A stretch of DNA of 64,000 nucleotides. It comes from CAMLIZ01 sp036231905 (GTDB lineage: Bacteria > Pseudomonadota > Gammaproteobacteria > Burkholderiales > Burkholderiaceae_C). The stretch lies in assembly GCF_036231905.1 (NCBI RefSeq), contig NZ_JAZARE010000009.1, forward strand, positions 232,409 to 296,408, read 5' to 3'. Both the position numbers and the translations under genes were made by a program. The notes under the pieces were generated by a model. The model did no database searches, was not told where the DNA came from, and saw nothing but the letters and a program-made list of their open reading frames with translations. Positions 33,355 through 42,387 of this stretch are shown piece after piece; positions within the stretch are counted from its first letter, which is position 1; each line of letters begins with the position of its first letter.

Positions 33355-33386
33355 AGGACGAGGGGAGGGTGTCCTCCCCTCGTCCT
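33355..33386 (+). terminator. Strong hairpin ending the T3SS island
   Basis: A perfect 14-bp stem (AGGACGAGGGGAGG, 33355-33368, with its complement at 33373-33386) closes a GTGT loop. A weaker CGACCCG/CGGGTCG hairpin lies just before it. It follows the 32631 gene by 31 bases and precedes the next gene by about 20 bases. The T-run is short (TGTTGT), but the stem is very stable and probably stops transcription. Confidence 0.75.
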
Positions 33387-33406
33387 GTTGTCATTGGAGG
33401 GGTTCG

Positions 33407-34135
33407 ATGTCGAAGTGGTTTATGCGATCGAAAGGGTTGTACGTCGCGATGGCGCTGCTCGCTGGCAGCGCGGCAGTACAGGCGGACTACGCGCCCTTTC
33501 AGGGTTATGTGGAGATGCCGCAGACGCTGTCGCCCATGATCATGGGCAACCTGGCCAGCGAGAACCTGCGCCTCATCAACGAACAGAATGCACGCGGTGG
33601 CGGCAAAGCCACCACGGCCGCCGCGGCCAAGGGCGTCACCATCGCGCCGGGCTCGGCCAGCACCACCACGCCGCGTGTGCTGGCCGCGCGCTACCCCACC
33701 ACGCAGCGGGCGCAGATCGAGCAGGCGTTCAGCGAATCGCTGCGTAGCTACCGCCAGATCGAAGCCAAGTTCGGCATCCCGAGCAACGACGTGGCTGGCG
33801 CCGTGGCGGCCTTTCTCGCGGGCAGCTACATGGCCTACCGCGACGTCGATTTTCCAGACCGCAACTTCAGCACCCTGGTGGCGCAGATGCGCAACGTGCT
33901 GGCCAGCAACCCGGCTTTCCAACGCGCGTCCGCAGCGGAAAAGCGCGAGGTGTACGAGCAGATGGCCATCATCGGCACCTTCATGGCGGTGACGCGTGAA
34001 GCCCTGAAGCGACAGCCACCGAATGCCACCGTGGCACAGAACTTCCGCGAGTCCGCGCGCGCCAACCTCGAACAGTTCTTGAAGACGGATGCAAGCCGGG
34101 TGACGATCAACGAGCAAGGACTCGTGATCCGCTGA
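33407..34135 (+). CDS. Exported protein, DUF6683-like paralogue 1
   Basis: The 242-residue protein has a signal peptide (about 1-26, ending VQA). After a disordered Thr/Ala linker it has a helical domain (YPTTQRAQIEQAFSESLRSYRQIEAKFGIPSNDVAGAVAAFLAGSYMAYRDVDFPDRNFSTLVAQMRNVLASNP...EKREVYEQMAIIGTFMAVTREALKRQP). This domain matches the gene at 35098 closely. I believe it belongs to the uncharacterised DUF6683 family, but I cannot confirm this. It follows the T3SS island after a strong hairpin. Involvement in secretion is only suggested by position. Confidence 0.75.
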   Translation: MSKWFMRSKGLYVAMALLAGSAAVQADYAPFQGYVEMPQTLSPMIMGNLASENLRLINEQNARGGGKATTAAAAKGVTIAPGSASTTTPRVLAARYPTTQRAQIEQAFSESLRSYRQIEAKFGIPSNDVAGAVAAFLAGSYMAYRDVDFPDRNFSTLVAQMRNVLASNPAFQRASAAEKREVYEQMAIIGTFMAVTREALKRQPPNATVAQNFRESARANLEQFLKTDASRVTINEQGLVIR

Positions 34136-34215
34136 GCTTGCCTGCATGCGCCGCGGGGGCCGCTGTCATCGGCGCCCACGGCAGTGAATGGGTCGATTTC
34201 TCAGGGAGTTAGAAG

Positions 34216-35079
34216 ATGAGCGAAGTGCACACCGCGCTGCGGCGCGGCTCTGCCGTGTCCTTGTTGATGCTGATGGCAGCCTGCGGAGGCGGTGGAGGCG
34301 ACGACAGCCCCGCAGCAGCGCCGCCGCCCGTGGCGGGCACGCCGACCCCGGCCCCAACGCCTGGGCCCGCGCCTGCTCCGGCACCTGGGCCGGCCCCCGC
34401 CCCTGCACCCGCTCCCACCCCCACGCCGCCCGATCCCAATGGCCAGAGTGCCCATCCCAGCGGGCTGTACTGGAGCTGGACTCAAGAGCTCACGCCTGTC
34501 ATCGGCGCGGATGGTTTCCCCCATCTCATCACGGTGTTCCAGTACACCTATGCCAGCTTCTTCGACAACGGCTTTGCCTACGTCGGCCCGCCAACCGCCG
34601 ACATCGAGGACATCCGATGCACCACCGCCACGCATGATGCGCAGGGCAACCCGCTGTGCGTGCCCTACACCGTGCAAGGCGGCACGATCTCCATCAACGG
34701 GCAATCGCCGGTGGCCCTGGCGCAAACCAGTACCGGATGGAGCATTGACGGCCAGCCCTTCAAGCCGCTGCCCGCCTTGCACGACCAGCGCCTGAATGGC
34801 AGCTACAGCTCCACCTCCTGCTTCCTCGCCACCTGCTCCAGCGCCACCTTCACCTTCCGCCCGGACGGCACCTTCACCGCGTCCGCCGGCAACACCTACG
34901 CCAACACCATTGCCACCGTCTTCGCGGGTGCCGGCAACAGCGCCAGCGTGGCGGGCACCTACAGCATCGAAGGCCATGCGATCACGCTCTCACCACAAGG
35001 TGGCGCCGGAGGGCGTGTGTTCTTCTTCCTCGACGGCGACTCCATCCAGATCGCCGACGACTGGTACCTGCAGAACTGA
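34216..35079 (+). CDS. Proline-rich predicted lipoprotein between the two paralogues
   Basis: The 287-residue protein has a short signal sequence with a lipobox (LMLMAACGGGG, Cys23) followed by a 45-residue Pro/Ala/Thr spacer that should reach across the periplasm. The rest is a beta-rich domain (about 75-287) with YWSWTQELTPVIGADGFPHLITVFQYTY and a Ser/Thr-rich repeat-like C-terminal half (SYSSTSCFLATCSSATFTFRPDGTFTASAGN; FFLDGDSIQIADDWYLQN). The C-terminal half resembles META/lipocalin-like small barrels, but no family is certain. It starts with GGAG eight to nine bases upstream. Confidence 0.72.
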   Translation: MSEVHTALRRGSAVSLLMLMAACGGGGGDDSPAAAPPPVAGTPTPAPTPGPAPAPAPGPAPAPAPAPTPTPPDPNGQSAHPSGLYWSWTQELTPVIGADGFPHLITVFQYTYASFFDNGFAYVGPPTADIEDIRCTTATHDAQGNPLCVPYTVQGGTISINGQSPVALAQTSTGWSIDGQPFKPLPALHDQRLNGSYSSTSCFLATCSSATFTFRPDGTFTASAGNTYANTIATVFAGAGNSASVAGTYSIEGHAITLSPQGGAGGRVFFFLDGDSIQIADDWYLQN

Positions 35080-35097
35080 CGCTGAAGGAGGCCCGCA

Positions 35098-35622
35098 ATG
35101 CCAAGCACCGCCACGCCCGCTTCTCCCGACACCGACATCAGCCTGCAAGCCTTGGCCCGTCGCCTCGCGCCCCAGGCCACCCCGCAGATGCAGCGCGAGC
35201 TGGTCCAGGAGATGGAAGACCTGCTCGCGAAGTACCGGCTGATGGAGCAGCGCTTCGAGCTGCCGCACGGCGACGTGCCCGGCGCGGTGGCGGCCTTCAT
35301 TGCCGGCAACTACATGGCGCTGCGCGACGTGGACTTCCCCGACCAGGGTTTCACGGCGCTGGTGGCGCAGATGCGCGCCTTGCTGGCCGGGCGCCCGCAT
35401 CTCGTCAGCGGCACGCCCGAGCAGCGCCAGCAGGTCTACCAGGAGATGGTGATCGGTGGCATGCAGATGGCCCTGGCGCGCGACCAGCTGCGCCAGCAAC
35501 CAAACGAACGCGCCAGCGCCCAGCTGCGCCAGGCCGCCAAGGCGCGGCTGGATGAATTCCTGCGCATGGACACCCGGCAGCTGCGCATCACGGAGCAGGG
35601 CATGGCGATGCAGCCGGGCTGA
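35098..35622 (+). CDS. DUF6683-like paralogue 2, without signal peptide
   Basis: The 174-residue protein is a paralogue of the helical domain of the 33407 product (shared: FELPHGDVPGAVAAFIAGNYMALRDVDFPDQGFTALVAQMRALLAGRP; QQVYQEMVIGGMQMALARDQLRQQPN; RITEQG). It lacks a signal peptide and begins with a short polar N-terminus, so it is probably cytoplasmic or exported by another route. AAGGAGG precedes the ATG; the gap from the lipoprotein gene is 18 bases, so the two are in one operon. Confidence 0.78.
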   Translation: MPSTATPASPDTDISLQALARRLAPQATPQMQRELVQEMEDLLAKYRLMEQRFELPHGDVPGAVAAFIAGNYMALRDVDFPDQGFTALVAQMRALLAGRPHLVSGTPEQRQQVYQEMVIGGMQMALARDQLRQQPNERASAQLRQAAKARLDEFLRMDTRQLRITEQGMAMQPG

Positions 35623-35724
35623 CACCTGCGGCCCGCACGCACGCCAAAGGGCCGGGCTGCCCCGGGTTGCAGCCCACCGAACCCTCCCCCACCATAAGGC
35701 CCTATCAACCTTGGAGGGGCACGC

Positions 35725-36318
35725 ATGGCCGCATGGCACACCATCAGGATGGCCTGGCAGGCCGGCGCGCTGGTCGCCCTGGCGGCAGTGTTTGCGCCCT
35801 TGCACGCGGCCGAGCGCAGCATCGACAAGCAGGTCGAAGTCAAGGCCACGCTGGACGAGGCCTGGGCCGCCTGGACCACGCGCGAGGGCATCACCAGCTT
35901 CTTTGCGCCCGATGCGCAGATCGAGCCGTGGGTGGGCGGCGCCTTCCACATCCACATCGACCCGGGTGCCGAGCGCGGTATGAAGGGCGCCGACGACATG
36001 CGCTTCATGGCCTTGCAGCCGAAGAAGATGCTCTCCTTCGACTGGAACGCGCCGCCCAGCCTGCCGCAGGCACGCCAGCAGCGCACCTTCGTGGTCGTGC
36101 GCTTCGAGCCGGTGGATGCCACCCACACCAGAGTGAGCCTGCACCACACCGGCTGGGGCGATGGCGGTGAATGGGACAAGGCCTACGCCTACTTCGACCG
36201 GGCCTGGGGCAATGTGCTGGCCAACCTGCAAAAGCGCTTCGAGTCCGGCCCGGTGGACTGGACCACCTGGCTGCAGCAACTGAAGCAGCGGCGCGAAGCG
36301 GCCAGCGCCCCGAAATAG
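35725..36318 (+). CDS. Exported SRPBCC (AHSA1-like) protein
   Basis: The 197-residue protein has a signal peptide (about 1-28, ending LHAAE) and a START-like SRPBCC domain of the AHSA1 type. Features are SIDKQVEVKATLDEAWAAWTTREGITSFFAPDAQIEPWVGGAFHIHI, then FDWNAPPS and the C-terminal helix WGDGGEWDKAYAYFDRAWGNVLANLQKRF. These domains bind small hydrophobic ligands. Export is uncommon for this family. GGAGGGG lies upstream of the ATG. Confidence 0.85.
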   Translation: MAAWHTIRMAWQAGALVALAAVFAPLHAAERSIDKQVEVKATLDEAWAAWTTREGITSFFAPDAQIEPWVGGAFHIHIDPGAERGMKGADDMRFMALQPKKMLSFDWNAPPSLPQARQQRTFVVVRFEPVDATHTRVSLHHTGWGDGGEWDKAYAYFDRAWGNVLANLQKRFESGPVDWTTWLQQLKQRREAASAPK

Positions 36319-36390
36319 GCTTCAAGTCCGCCGGTTGGCCGCCGATATGCCGTTGGAGGGGCCACACCCTGGCCCTGAAAAGGTGGCCGC

Positions 36391-36825
36391 ATGTTCAAAC
36401 GCATCCTTGTCTCCACGGACCGTTCCGAGCTGTCGAACAAGGCGATCCACGCCGCCATCGACCTGGCCAAGGACTCCGGCGCCCAGCTGGTGGCCGTGAC
36501 GGTGGTGCAGCCCTACCGCTACGCCGGCATGGCCGGCTACCGCAACGAGGACTACGACGGCCACCACAGCGAGATGCTGGTCAAGGCCGAACAATCGCTG
36601 CACGACCTGCGTGAAGCGGCCGAAGCCGCTCACGTGGACTGCGAGGTGGTCACAAAGGAAACCGACACCCCCTGGGAAGGCATCGTGTCGGCGGCCGAGG
36701 AGCAGCACTGCGACCTGATCGTGATGGCCACGCGCAAGCGCTTCGGCCTGCAGGCGCTGATCGGCCGCAGCCAGACGCAGGAAGTGCTGCGCCACTCGCC
36801 GCTGCCGGTGCTGGTGTATCGCTGA
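36391..36825 (+). CDS. Universal stress protein, UspA family
   Basis: The 144-residue protein has the Usp fold: the first strand FKRILVSTDRSELSNKAIHAAIDLAKDSGAQLVAVTVV, then WEGIVSAAEEQHCDLIVMATRKRFGLQALIGRSQTQEVLRHSPLPVLVYR. The ATP-binding pattern G-2x-G-9x-G(S/T) is imperfect (the usual SRG is KRFG), so nucleotide binding is uncertain. It is convergent with the EF-G-like gene, with only 22 bases between the stops. Confidence 0.93.
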   Translation: MFKRILVSTDRSELSNKAIHAAIDLAKDSGAQLVAVTVVQPYRYAGMAGYRNEDYDGHHSEMLVKAEQSLHDLREAAEAAHVDCEVVTKETDTPWEGIVSAAEEQHCDLIVMATRKRFGLQALIGRSQTQEVLRHSPLPVLVYR

Positions 36826-36847
36826 AGCGGGCTGGGCGCCGCTCAGC

Positions 36848-38911
36848 TCACTCCTCGTCCTTCACCTTGTACTGCCCCATCAGCTGCTGCTGGGTGTTGG
36901 GCGGTACCGGGTCGTAGTGCGAAAACTCGATGGTGTAGCGGCCCTGCCCGCTGGTCATCGCGTTCAGGCGCGACTGGTAGCCGCTCAGCTCCGACAACGG
37001 TGCCTGCCCGCGCACGATCATCGAGCCGGCCACGCCGTTGGTGGTGCCGCTGATCAGGCCGCGCTTGGCCGACAGGTCGCCGGTGATGTCACCCATCGCC
37101 GCATCGGGTGCGGTGATCTCCACGTTGACGATGGGCTCCAGCACGATGGGCCGCGCTTCCTTCACCGCCGCGATGAAGGCCTTGCGCCCGGCGGTGACGA
37201 AGGCGATTTCCTTGCTGTCCACGCTGTGGTGCTTGCCGTCGAACACCACGCAGCGCACGTCCACCAGCGGATAGCCCGCGATCACGCCGCTGGCGATCGC
37301 CTCGCGCACGCCTTTTTCCACCGCCGGGATGAACTGCCCGGGGATGGTGCCGCCCTTGACCTGGTCCACGAACTCGAAGCCCGCGCCACGGGGCAACGGC
37401 TCCACCCGCAGGTACACCTCGCCGAACTGGCCGGCGCCGCCGGTCTGCTTCTTGTGGCGGTGGTGGCCTTCGGCTGGCGCGGTGATGGTCTCGCGGTAGG
37501 CGATGGACGGGGGGCGGGTGTTCACCTCGAACTTGTACACATCGCGCAGCCGCTCCAGCAGCACCCGCAAGTGCAGCTCGCCCAGGCCGTAGACGATGGT
37601 CTCGTTGGTGGTGGCCACGTGCTCCACCTTCAGGCACGGGTCTTCGTCGATCAGCTTCTGCAGGATCTCCCACATGCGCTGCTCGTCGCCATGGCGCTTG
37701 GGCTCGATCGCCAGGCCGTGGACCGGCACCGGGAAGTCCAGCGGCTTCAGGTGGATGTGGTCGTCCTCGGCGGCGTCGTGCAGCACCGCGTCGTAGTGCA
37801 GCTCCTCGACTTTGGCCACCGCGCAGATGTCGCCCGGCAGCGCGCGCGGCACCTCGACATGGTCCTTGCCCTGCATCATGAACAGGTGCCCCACCTTGAA
37901 GGGCTTGCGGCCGTCGCCGATGTACAGCTGCGAGTCCTTGGTGAGGGTGCCCTGGTGCACACGGAAGATGCCCATCTTGCCCACGTAGGGGTCCACCGTC
38001 ACCTTGAACACATGGGCCAGCACATGCTTCGCGAGGTCGGGCGTGGCGCTGATCGGCTGCGCCTCGGTGCCTTCGCCGCGCAGGAACTCCGGCGGGTTGC
38101 CTTCGGTCGGGTTGGGCAGCAGCTTGACGATCACGTCCAGCAGCTCGGCCACGCCGGCGCCGTTGCGCGCCGAGACAAAACACACCGGGATGAGGTGGCC
38201 TTCGCGCAGCGCCTGCTCCAGCGGCGCATGCAGCTCGCTGGCGTCCACATCGCCATCGTTCAAGTAGCGGTCCACGAAGGCCGCATCCACCTCCACCACC
38301 TGCTCCACCAGCGCGCGATGCGCGTCTTCCACCGAGGAGAAGTCGGCCGAGCCGGTGCGGTTGTAGAAGCAGTCCACCACCTTGTTGCCACCGTCGGCGG
38401 GCAGGTTCAGCGGCAGGCACTCCTTGCCGAAGGCCTCGCGCAGCTGGGTCAGCAAGGCCTGCAGGTTCACGCCCTGGCCGTCGATCTTGTTGACGATGAT
38501 CATGCGGCACAGGTGGCGTCTGGCGGCCCAGTCCATCATGCGCGTGGCCATCATCTCGATGCCGGTCTGCGCGTTGATCACCACCGCCGCCGTTTCCACC
38601 GCCTCCAGCGCGGGCAACGACTGGCCCACGAAATCGGCCGCTCCGGGGGTGTCGATCAGGTGGATGCGGGTGTCGGCATGCTCCAGATGCATCAACGCCG
38701 CATTCAGCGAGTGCTGCATGCGGCGTTCAAGGGGGTCGAAGTCGCTGACGGTGCTGCCCCGCTCTAGGCTGCCGGCGGCGCCGATCACTCCGGCTTTGAG
38801 CAGCAGCGCCTCCGCAAGGCTGGTTTTTCCGGCCGCCGCGGGCCCCACGAGGGCGAGGGTCCGCAGGGCAGTGGTGGCGGTGCTGGCGCCACCTTGGCTT
38901 GTGCTTGGCAT
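36848..38911 (-). CDS. Elongation factor G-like translational GTPase (second copy type)
   Basis: The 687-residue protein has the G1 motif LVGPAAAGKTSLAEALL, G3 LIDTPGAADFVG, G4 VNKID and EF-G domains II-V. Its first GTPase segment is shorter and more divergent (RRMQHSLNAALMHLEHADTRIHL) than classical FusA. The P-loop is GPAAAGKTS rather than AHIDAGKTT. It therefore belongs to the EF-G-like/FusB paralogue group often found beside a normal fusA. The ATG at 38911 follows GAGAGGAG; the frame stays open further upstream without conserved sequence. Confidence 0.9.
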   Translation of the reverse strand: MPSTSQGGASTATTALRTLALVGPAAAGKTSLAEALLLKAGVIGAAGSLERGSTVSDFDPLERRMQHSLNAALMHLEHADTRIHLIDTPGAADFVGQSLPALEAVETAAVVINAQTGIEMMATRMMDWAARRHLCRMIIVNKIDGQGVNLQALLTQLREAFGKECLPLNLPADGGNKVVDCFYNRTGSADFSSVEDAHRALVEQVVEVDAAFVDRYLNDGDVDASELHAPLEQALREGHLIPVCFVSARNGAGVAELLDVIVKLLPNPTEGNPPEFLRGEGTEAQPISATPDLAKHVLAHVFKVTVDPYVGKMGIFRVHQGTLTKDSQLYIGDGRKPFKVGHLFMMQGKDHVEVPRALPGDICAVAKVEELHYDAVLHDAAEDDHIHLKPLDFPVPVHGLAIEPKRHGDEQRMWEILQKLIDEDPCLKVEHVATTNETIVYGLGELHLRVLLERLRDVYKFEVNTRPPSIAYRETITAPAEGHHRHKKQTGGAGQFGEVYLRVEPLPRGAGFEFVDQVKGGTIPGQFIPAVEKGVREAIASGVIAGYPLVDVRCVVFDGKHHSVDSKEIAFVTAGRKAFIAAVKEARPIVLEPIVNVEITAPDAAMGDITGDLSAKRGLISGTTNGVAGSMIVRGQAPLSELSGYQSRLNAMTSGQGRYTIEFSHYDPVPPNTQQQLMGQYKVKDEE

Positions 38912-39021
38912 GGCAGTCTCCTCTCGGCCGCTTTGAGGGCCGACTCGCGAGACCGACGCAACGCAGCCTCGCGGCTGGTGGATGGGTACGAGGCAGGGTA
39001 CTGCGAGCCGCGGCACAACGC

Positions 39022-39049
39022 AACACGGGGCCCGCCAGGGCCCCGTGTT
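39022..39049 (-). terminator. Hairpin downstream of the PEP-CTERM gene
   Basis: A 12-bp perfect stem (AACACGGGGCCC 39022-39033, complement 39038-39049) has a GCCA loop. It lies 41 bases beyond the stop of the leftward PEP-CTERM gene. A partly identical copy of GCCAGGGCCCCGTG recurs at 39065-39078. The absence of a T-run makes factor-independent termination uncertain. Confidence 0.55.
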
Positions 39050-39089
39050 CCGGGAGACGGGGGCGCCAGGGCCCCGTGGCGTGTGCCGT

Positions 39090-40031
39090 TCAGCCGCGCT
39101 GGCGGCGGCGCACCATGGCGCCCACGCCGGCCAGGCCGGCAAGCATCAGTGCGTAGGTGCCGGGCTCGGGCACCGGCGGCGCCGCGCCCACCGGCAGCTC
39201 GATCAGCAGCGCCACTTCGCTCAGCGCATCGTTGACGGGGCTCATCTGGATGTTGAGGGTGTTCATGCCCGGCGTGAGGAAGCTGGTGACGTCGAAGGTC
39301 TTGATGTCCCACAGCTTGCCGTTGCTGACCCCGCCGGTGCCAAAGGGCGTGGAGTCCCCCTGGAAGATGCCGCCGGAGGCGATGGCGGTGCCATTGACGT
39401 TGAGGCTGCCGTCATCGGAGGGGCCGAAGTTCTGGCCGTCGGACACGTGCATGTGCAGCGCCGCACTGCCGCTGGTGTAGTTGATGCCGGCCAGCGTGGT
39501 GTTCCAGCCATCCGCGTCGAAGCTGTTGGGCCAGTTGGCGTCGTTGCCGTTGAACACCACCACGTCGTGGTTGTTGGTTGCGTTGCCGTCGTTGTAGAAC
39601 ACCACCAGCGAGGCGCCGTTGACCTCCACATTGGGCTTGACCATGTTGGCCAGCGTGTAGCTGCCGTTGCCGGTGATCAGGCTGGTCACGTTGGCGCGAT
39701 AGGCCTGGCTGTTCTGGAAGCCCCAGAAGTTGTCCTGCGAGAAGCCGATGTTGGCACCGGTGATCGCTGTGCCGTTGAAGCTGATGTTGGCGTTGGCGTT
39801 GGGATCGCTGCTGTTGGTGGGGCCGTGCCAGTACAGGAAGGCCTGGGTGACGGTGCCGCTCACGCCGGACAGGCTGATGCTGCCCTCGCCCACCCCGCGC
39901 AGCCCGCCGACGCCGGCTTGTGCCCAGTCGGTGTTGGTCACGGTCTGGAAGGGTGCGATGTCGCTCGCGAAAAGGGGGCCCGCCGCAAGGGCCAAGGCGA
40001 GCCCCAAGGCCCGCCGCGTTTGTTGTTTCAT
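39090..40031 (-). CDS. PEP-CTERM sorting-domain exported protein
   Basis: The 313-residue protein has a signal peptide (about 1-23, LFASDIAP). Its Asn/Gly/Ser-rich beta domain contains GVGEGSISLSGVSGTVTQAFLYWHGPTNSS and NNHDVVVFNGNDANWPNSFDADGWNTTLAG. The C-terminal sorting signal is PVPEPGTYALMLAGLAGVGAMVRRRQRG. Exosortase, encoded elsewhere, would process it, usually for surface or exopolysaccharide-related proteins. The ATG at 40031 starts the signal peptide; the frame is open upstream but unconserved. Confidence 0.92.
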   Translation of the reverse strand: MKQQTRRALGLALALAAGPLFASDIAPFQTVTNTDWAQAGVGGLRGVGEGSISLSGVSGTVTQAFLYWHGPTNSSDPNANANISFNGTAITGANIGFSQDNFWGFQNSQAYRANVTSLITGNGSYTLANMVKPNVEVNGASLVVFYNDGNATNNHDVVVFNGNDANWPNSFDADGWNTTLAGINYTSGSAALHMHVSDGQNFGPSDDGSLNVNGTAIASGGIFQGDSTPFGTGGVSNGKLWDIKTFDVTSFLTPGMNTLNIQMSPVNDALSEVALLIELPVGAAPPVPEPGTYALMLAGLAGVGAMVRRRQRG

Positions 40032-40194
40032 AGGTGCTCCTGGTGGTTGTACGAGCACCCACCGTTACCCCTGGCCGGTGCCCGCCAACCCAATGTAGGA
40101 GTCAGGATGGGGTGGCGTGTCCCTATGGTGTGGGGGGACGCGGCCCTGTGGATGAGGGGTGCCGCCAGGCACGCCGCCTGCTCTACGGCACGCC

Positions 40195-41754
40195 TTACTG
40201 GAACGCCACCTCGGCAAAGCTGCGCAGCTTGCGGCTGTGCAGTTGGTCCTGACGCTGCTGGCGCAGCAGGTCCACCGCGCGGATGCCGATGCGCAGGTGC
40301 TGGTCCACCCGGTCGCGGTAGAACTGGTTGGCCATGCCGGGCAGCTTGATCTCGCCGTGCAACGGCTTGTCGCTCACGCACAGCAAGGTGCCGTAGGGCA
40401 CGCGGAAGCGGAAGCCGTTGGCGGCGATGGTCGCGCTTTCCATGTCCAGAGCGATCGCGCGGCTCTGGCTGAAGCGGCGCTCCGGCGTGGAGCCCACGCC
40501 GCGCGAGGGCAGCAGCTCCCAGTTGCGGTTGTCGGTGGAGGCCACGGTGCCGGTGCGCATCACGCGCTTCAACTCGAAGCCTTTCAGCTCGGTGATCTCC
40601 TCCACCGCCTGCTCCAGCGCCTGCTGCACCTCGGCCAGCGGCGGGATGGGCACCCACAGCGGCAGCTCCTCGTCCAGCACATGGTCCTCGCGCACATAGC
40701 CATGGGCCAGCACGTAGTCGCCCAGCTGCTGGGTGGTGCGCAGGCCGGCGCAGTGGCCCAGCATGATCCAGGCATGCGGGCGCAGCACCGCGATATGGTC
40801 GGTGATGGTCTTGGCGTTGGCCGGCCCCACGCCAATGTTCACCATGGTGATGCCGCTGCCGTCGGCGCGCACCAGGTGGTAGGCCGGCATCTGCGGCATG
40901 CGCGGCGGCGGCGCGCCGTATTCGTCCTCCGGCTGGGGCGCAGCACCGGCGCGCCGCGTGATCACGTTGCCCGGCTCCACGAAAGCCACGTAGCCCTCGT
41001 CGCCCGAGGGGTGGGTGTGCTGCGGCTGGTCGTCCAGCAGGCCGGCCTGGTTGCCGGGCTCACGCATCAGCTGGTGGCCCAGGCGCACGAACTCGTCGAT
41101 GTAGAACTGGTAGTTGGTGAAGAGCACGAAGTTCTGGAAGTGTTCGGGCGCGGTGCCGGTGTAGTGGCGCAGCCGGTGCAGCGAATAGTCCACCCGCGGC
41201 GCGGTGAACAGCGCCAGCGGATAGGGCTCGCCGAAGGCCGGCTCGTAGGTGCCGTTGGCGATGCCGTCGTCCATCGCGGCCAGGTCGGGCAGGTCGAACA
41301 GGTCGCGCATCAGCTGGCGCCGCTGGGCGGTGAGCGAGCCCTCGATGTGGTCGTGTTCCGCGAACGAGAAGTGCACCGGGATCGGCTGGCTGGACAGCCC
41401 CACCTCCAGCGCCACGCCGTGGTTCTGCAGCAGCAGGCGCAGCTGCTCCCGGTAGTAGTTGCTGAACAGGTCGGGCCGGGTGAGGGTGGTCTCGAAGGTG
41501 CCCGGCCCGGCCACGAAACCGTAGCTCAGGCGCGAGTCGGCCCGCGCCACGGTGTGGGTCTGGATGCGCACGAAGGGGTAGCAGGCGCGCACCCGCTGGG
41601 TGAACTCGGCACCGGCGACGAACTCATGCAGCGCCTGGCGCAGGTGGGCGATGCCGCTGTTGTAGATGGTGGTCGCGTGCTGCAGCGCGGCATCGGCGTC
41701 GGTGAACGACTGGGTGTTGATCACGGTGGGAGGAGCACTCATGGACATCAGCAT
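40195..41754 (-). CDS. amn: AMP nucleosidase
   Basis: The protein has about 519 residues. It has an N-terminal AMN domain (FTDADAALQHATTIYNSGIAHLRQALHEFVAG...RVRACYPFVRIQT) and a C-terminal nucleoside phosphorylase fold (GDYVLAHGYVREDHVLDEELPLWVPIPPLAEVQ; IALDMESATIAANGFRFRVPYGTLLCVSDKPLHGEIKLPG). It hydrolyses AMP to adenine and ribose 5-phosphate. ATGs at 41754, 41748 and 41742 lie close together and none has a good ribosome site, so the exact start is uncertain. No operon partner is obvious. Confidence 0.93.
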   Translation of the reverse strand: MLMSMSAPPTVINTQSFTDADAALQHATTIYNSGIAHLRQALHEFVAGAEFTQRVRACYPFVRIQTHTVARADSRLSYGFVAGPGTFETTLTRPDLFSNYYREQLRLLLQNHGVALEVGLSSQPIPVHFSFAEHDHIEGSLTAQRRQLMRDLFDLPDLAAMDDGIANGTYEPAFGEPYPLALFTAPRVDYSLHRLRHYTGTAPEHFQNFVLFTNYQFYIDEFVRLGHQLMREPGNQAGLLDDQPQHTHPSGDEGYVAFVEPGNVITRRAGAAPQPEDEYGAPPPRMPQMPAYHLVRADGSGITMVNIGVGPANAKTITDHIAVLRPHAWIMLGHCAGLRTTQQLGDYVLAHGYVREDHVLDEELPLWVPIPPLAEVQQALEQAVEEITELKGFELKRVMRTGTVASTDNRNWELLPSRGVGSTPERRFSQSRAIALDMESATIAANGFRFRVPYGTLLCVSDKPLHGEIKLPGMANQFYRDRVDQHLRIGIRAVDLLRQQRQDQLHSRKLRSFAEVAFQ

Positions 41755-41919
41755 ACCGCTGTAGGAAGGCGCCCACAGGCGCTTGCGGGCTCCGCCGACC
41801 CGGCAAAGCGGCCTCCAGCGGCAGCCTGGCGATGCCGGCTGTCCGACGATCAAGCAGCCGCTGCCACCGATGTCCGGCAGGCGGCGGGAACGTTTGACAT
41901 CACAAAAGGAGTGAATGAC

Positions 41920-42381
41920 ATGACACGCACCCTGACTCTCGTTGCCGCCGCGTCCGCGCTTGCCATGACCGTGGGCTGCTCCAGCCCGCAGGACCCGGGC
42001 GCCCGCCCGGTGGCACCGGTGACGCAGTCGCCCTCGGCCTACCAGGGCACGCAGTACGGCCAGGTCCGCGCCATCAACGTGGTGGACCGGCCGGGAACCG
42101 CTTCGGGCGCCGGCGCCGTGCTGGGCGCGGTGGTGGGTGGCGCGCTGGGCACCCAGGTCGGCAAGGGTGACGGCCGCACGGCCGCCACGGTGGGCGGTGC
42201 GGTGGCCGGCGGCGTGATCGGCAACGAGATCGAGAAGCGCCGCACCTCGGGCACCGAGGTCTACCGGGTCGAAGTGCAGTTCGACGACGGGCGCACCGCG
42301 ACCTACGACTTCAAGGAGCTGAACGGCCTGCAGATCGGCGATCGCGTGCGCTGGCAGGACAACCAGCTGTATCGCATGTAA
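41920..42381 (+). CDS. Glycine-zipper 2TM lipoprotein (SlyB/PcpA-like)
   Basis: The 153-residue lipoprotein has a lipobox (ALAMTVGCSSPQ). The core is a Gly-zipper pair (GAGAVLGAVVGGALGTQVG and ATVGGAVAGGVIGNEIEK) followed by YRVEVQFDDGRTATYDFKELNGLQIGDRVRWQDNQLYRM. SlyB-type proteins are outer-membrane lipoproteins linked to envelope stress. AAAGGAG lies nine bases before the ATG. A 10-bp hairpin follows. Confidence 0.92.
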   Translation: MTRTLTLVAAASALAMTVGCSSPQDPGARPVAPVTQSPSAYQGTQYGQVRAINVVDRPGTASGAGAVLGAVVGGALGTQVGKGDGRTAATVGGAVAGGVIGNEIEKRRTSGTEVYRVEVQFDDGRTATYDFKELNGLQIGDRVRWQDNQLYRM

Positions 42382-42387
42382 AGCGAA

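Noticed and set aside
36821..36847. Hairpin GCTGAAGCGG/CCGCTCAGC between usp and the EF-G-like gene
   Set aside because: It has a bulge and no T-run and overlaps the stop codons, so I could not support it as a terminator.
38982..40349. 455-codon plus-strand open frame opposite the PEP-CTERM gene
   Set aside because: Shadow frame; the PEP-CTERM gene on the other strand has a signal peptide and sorting tag at its ends.
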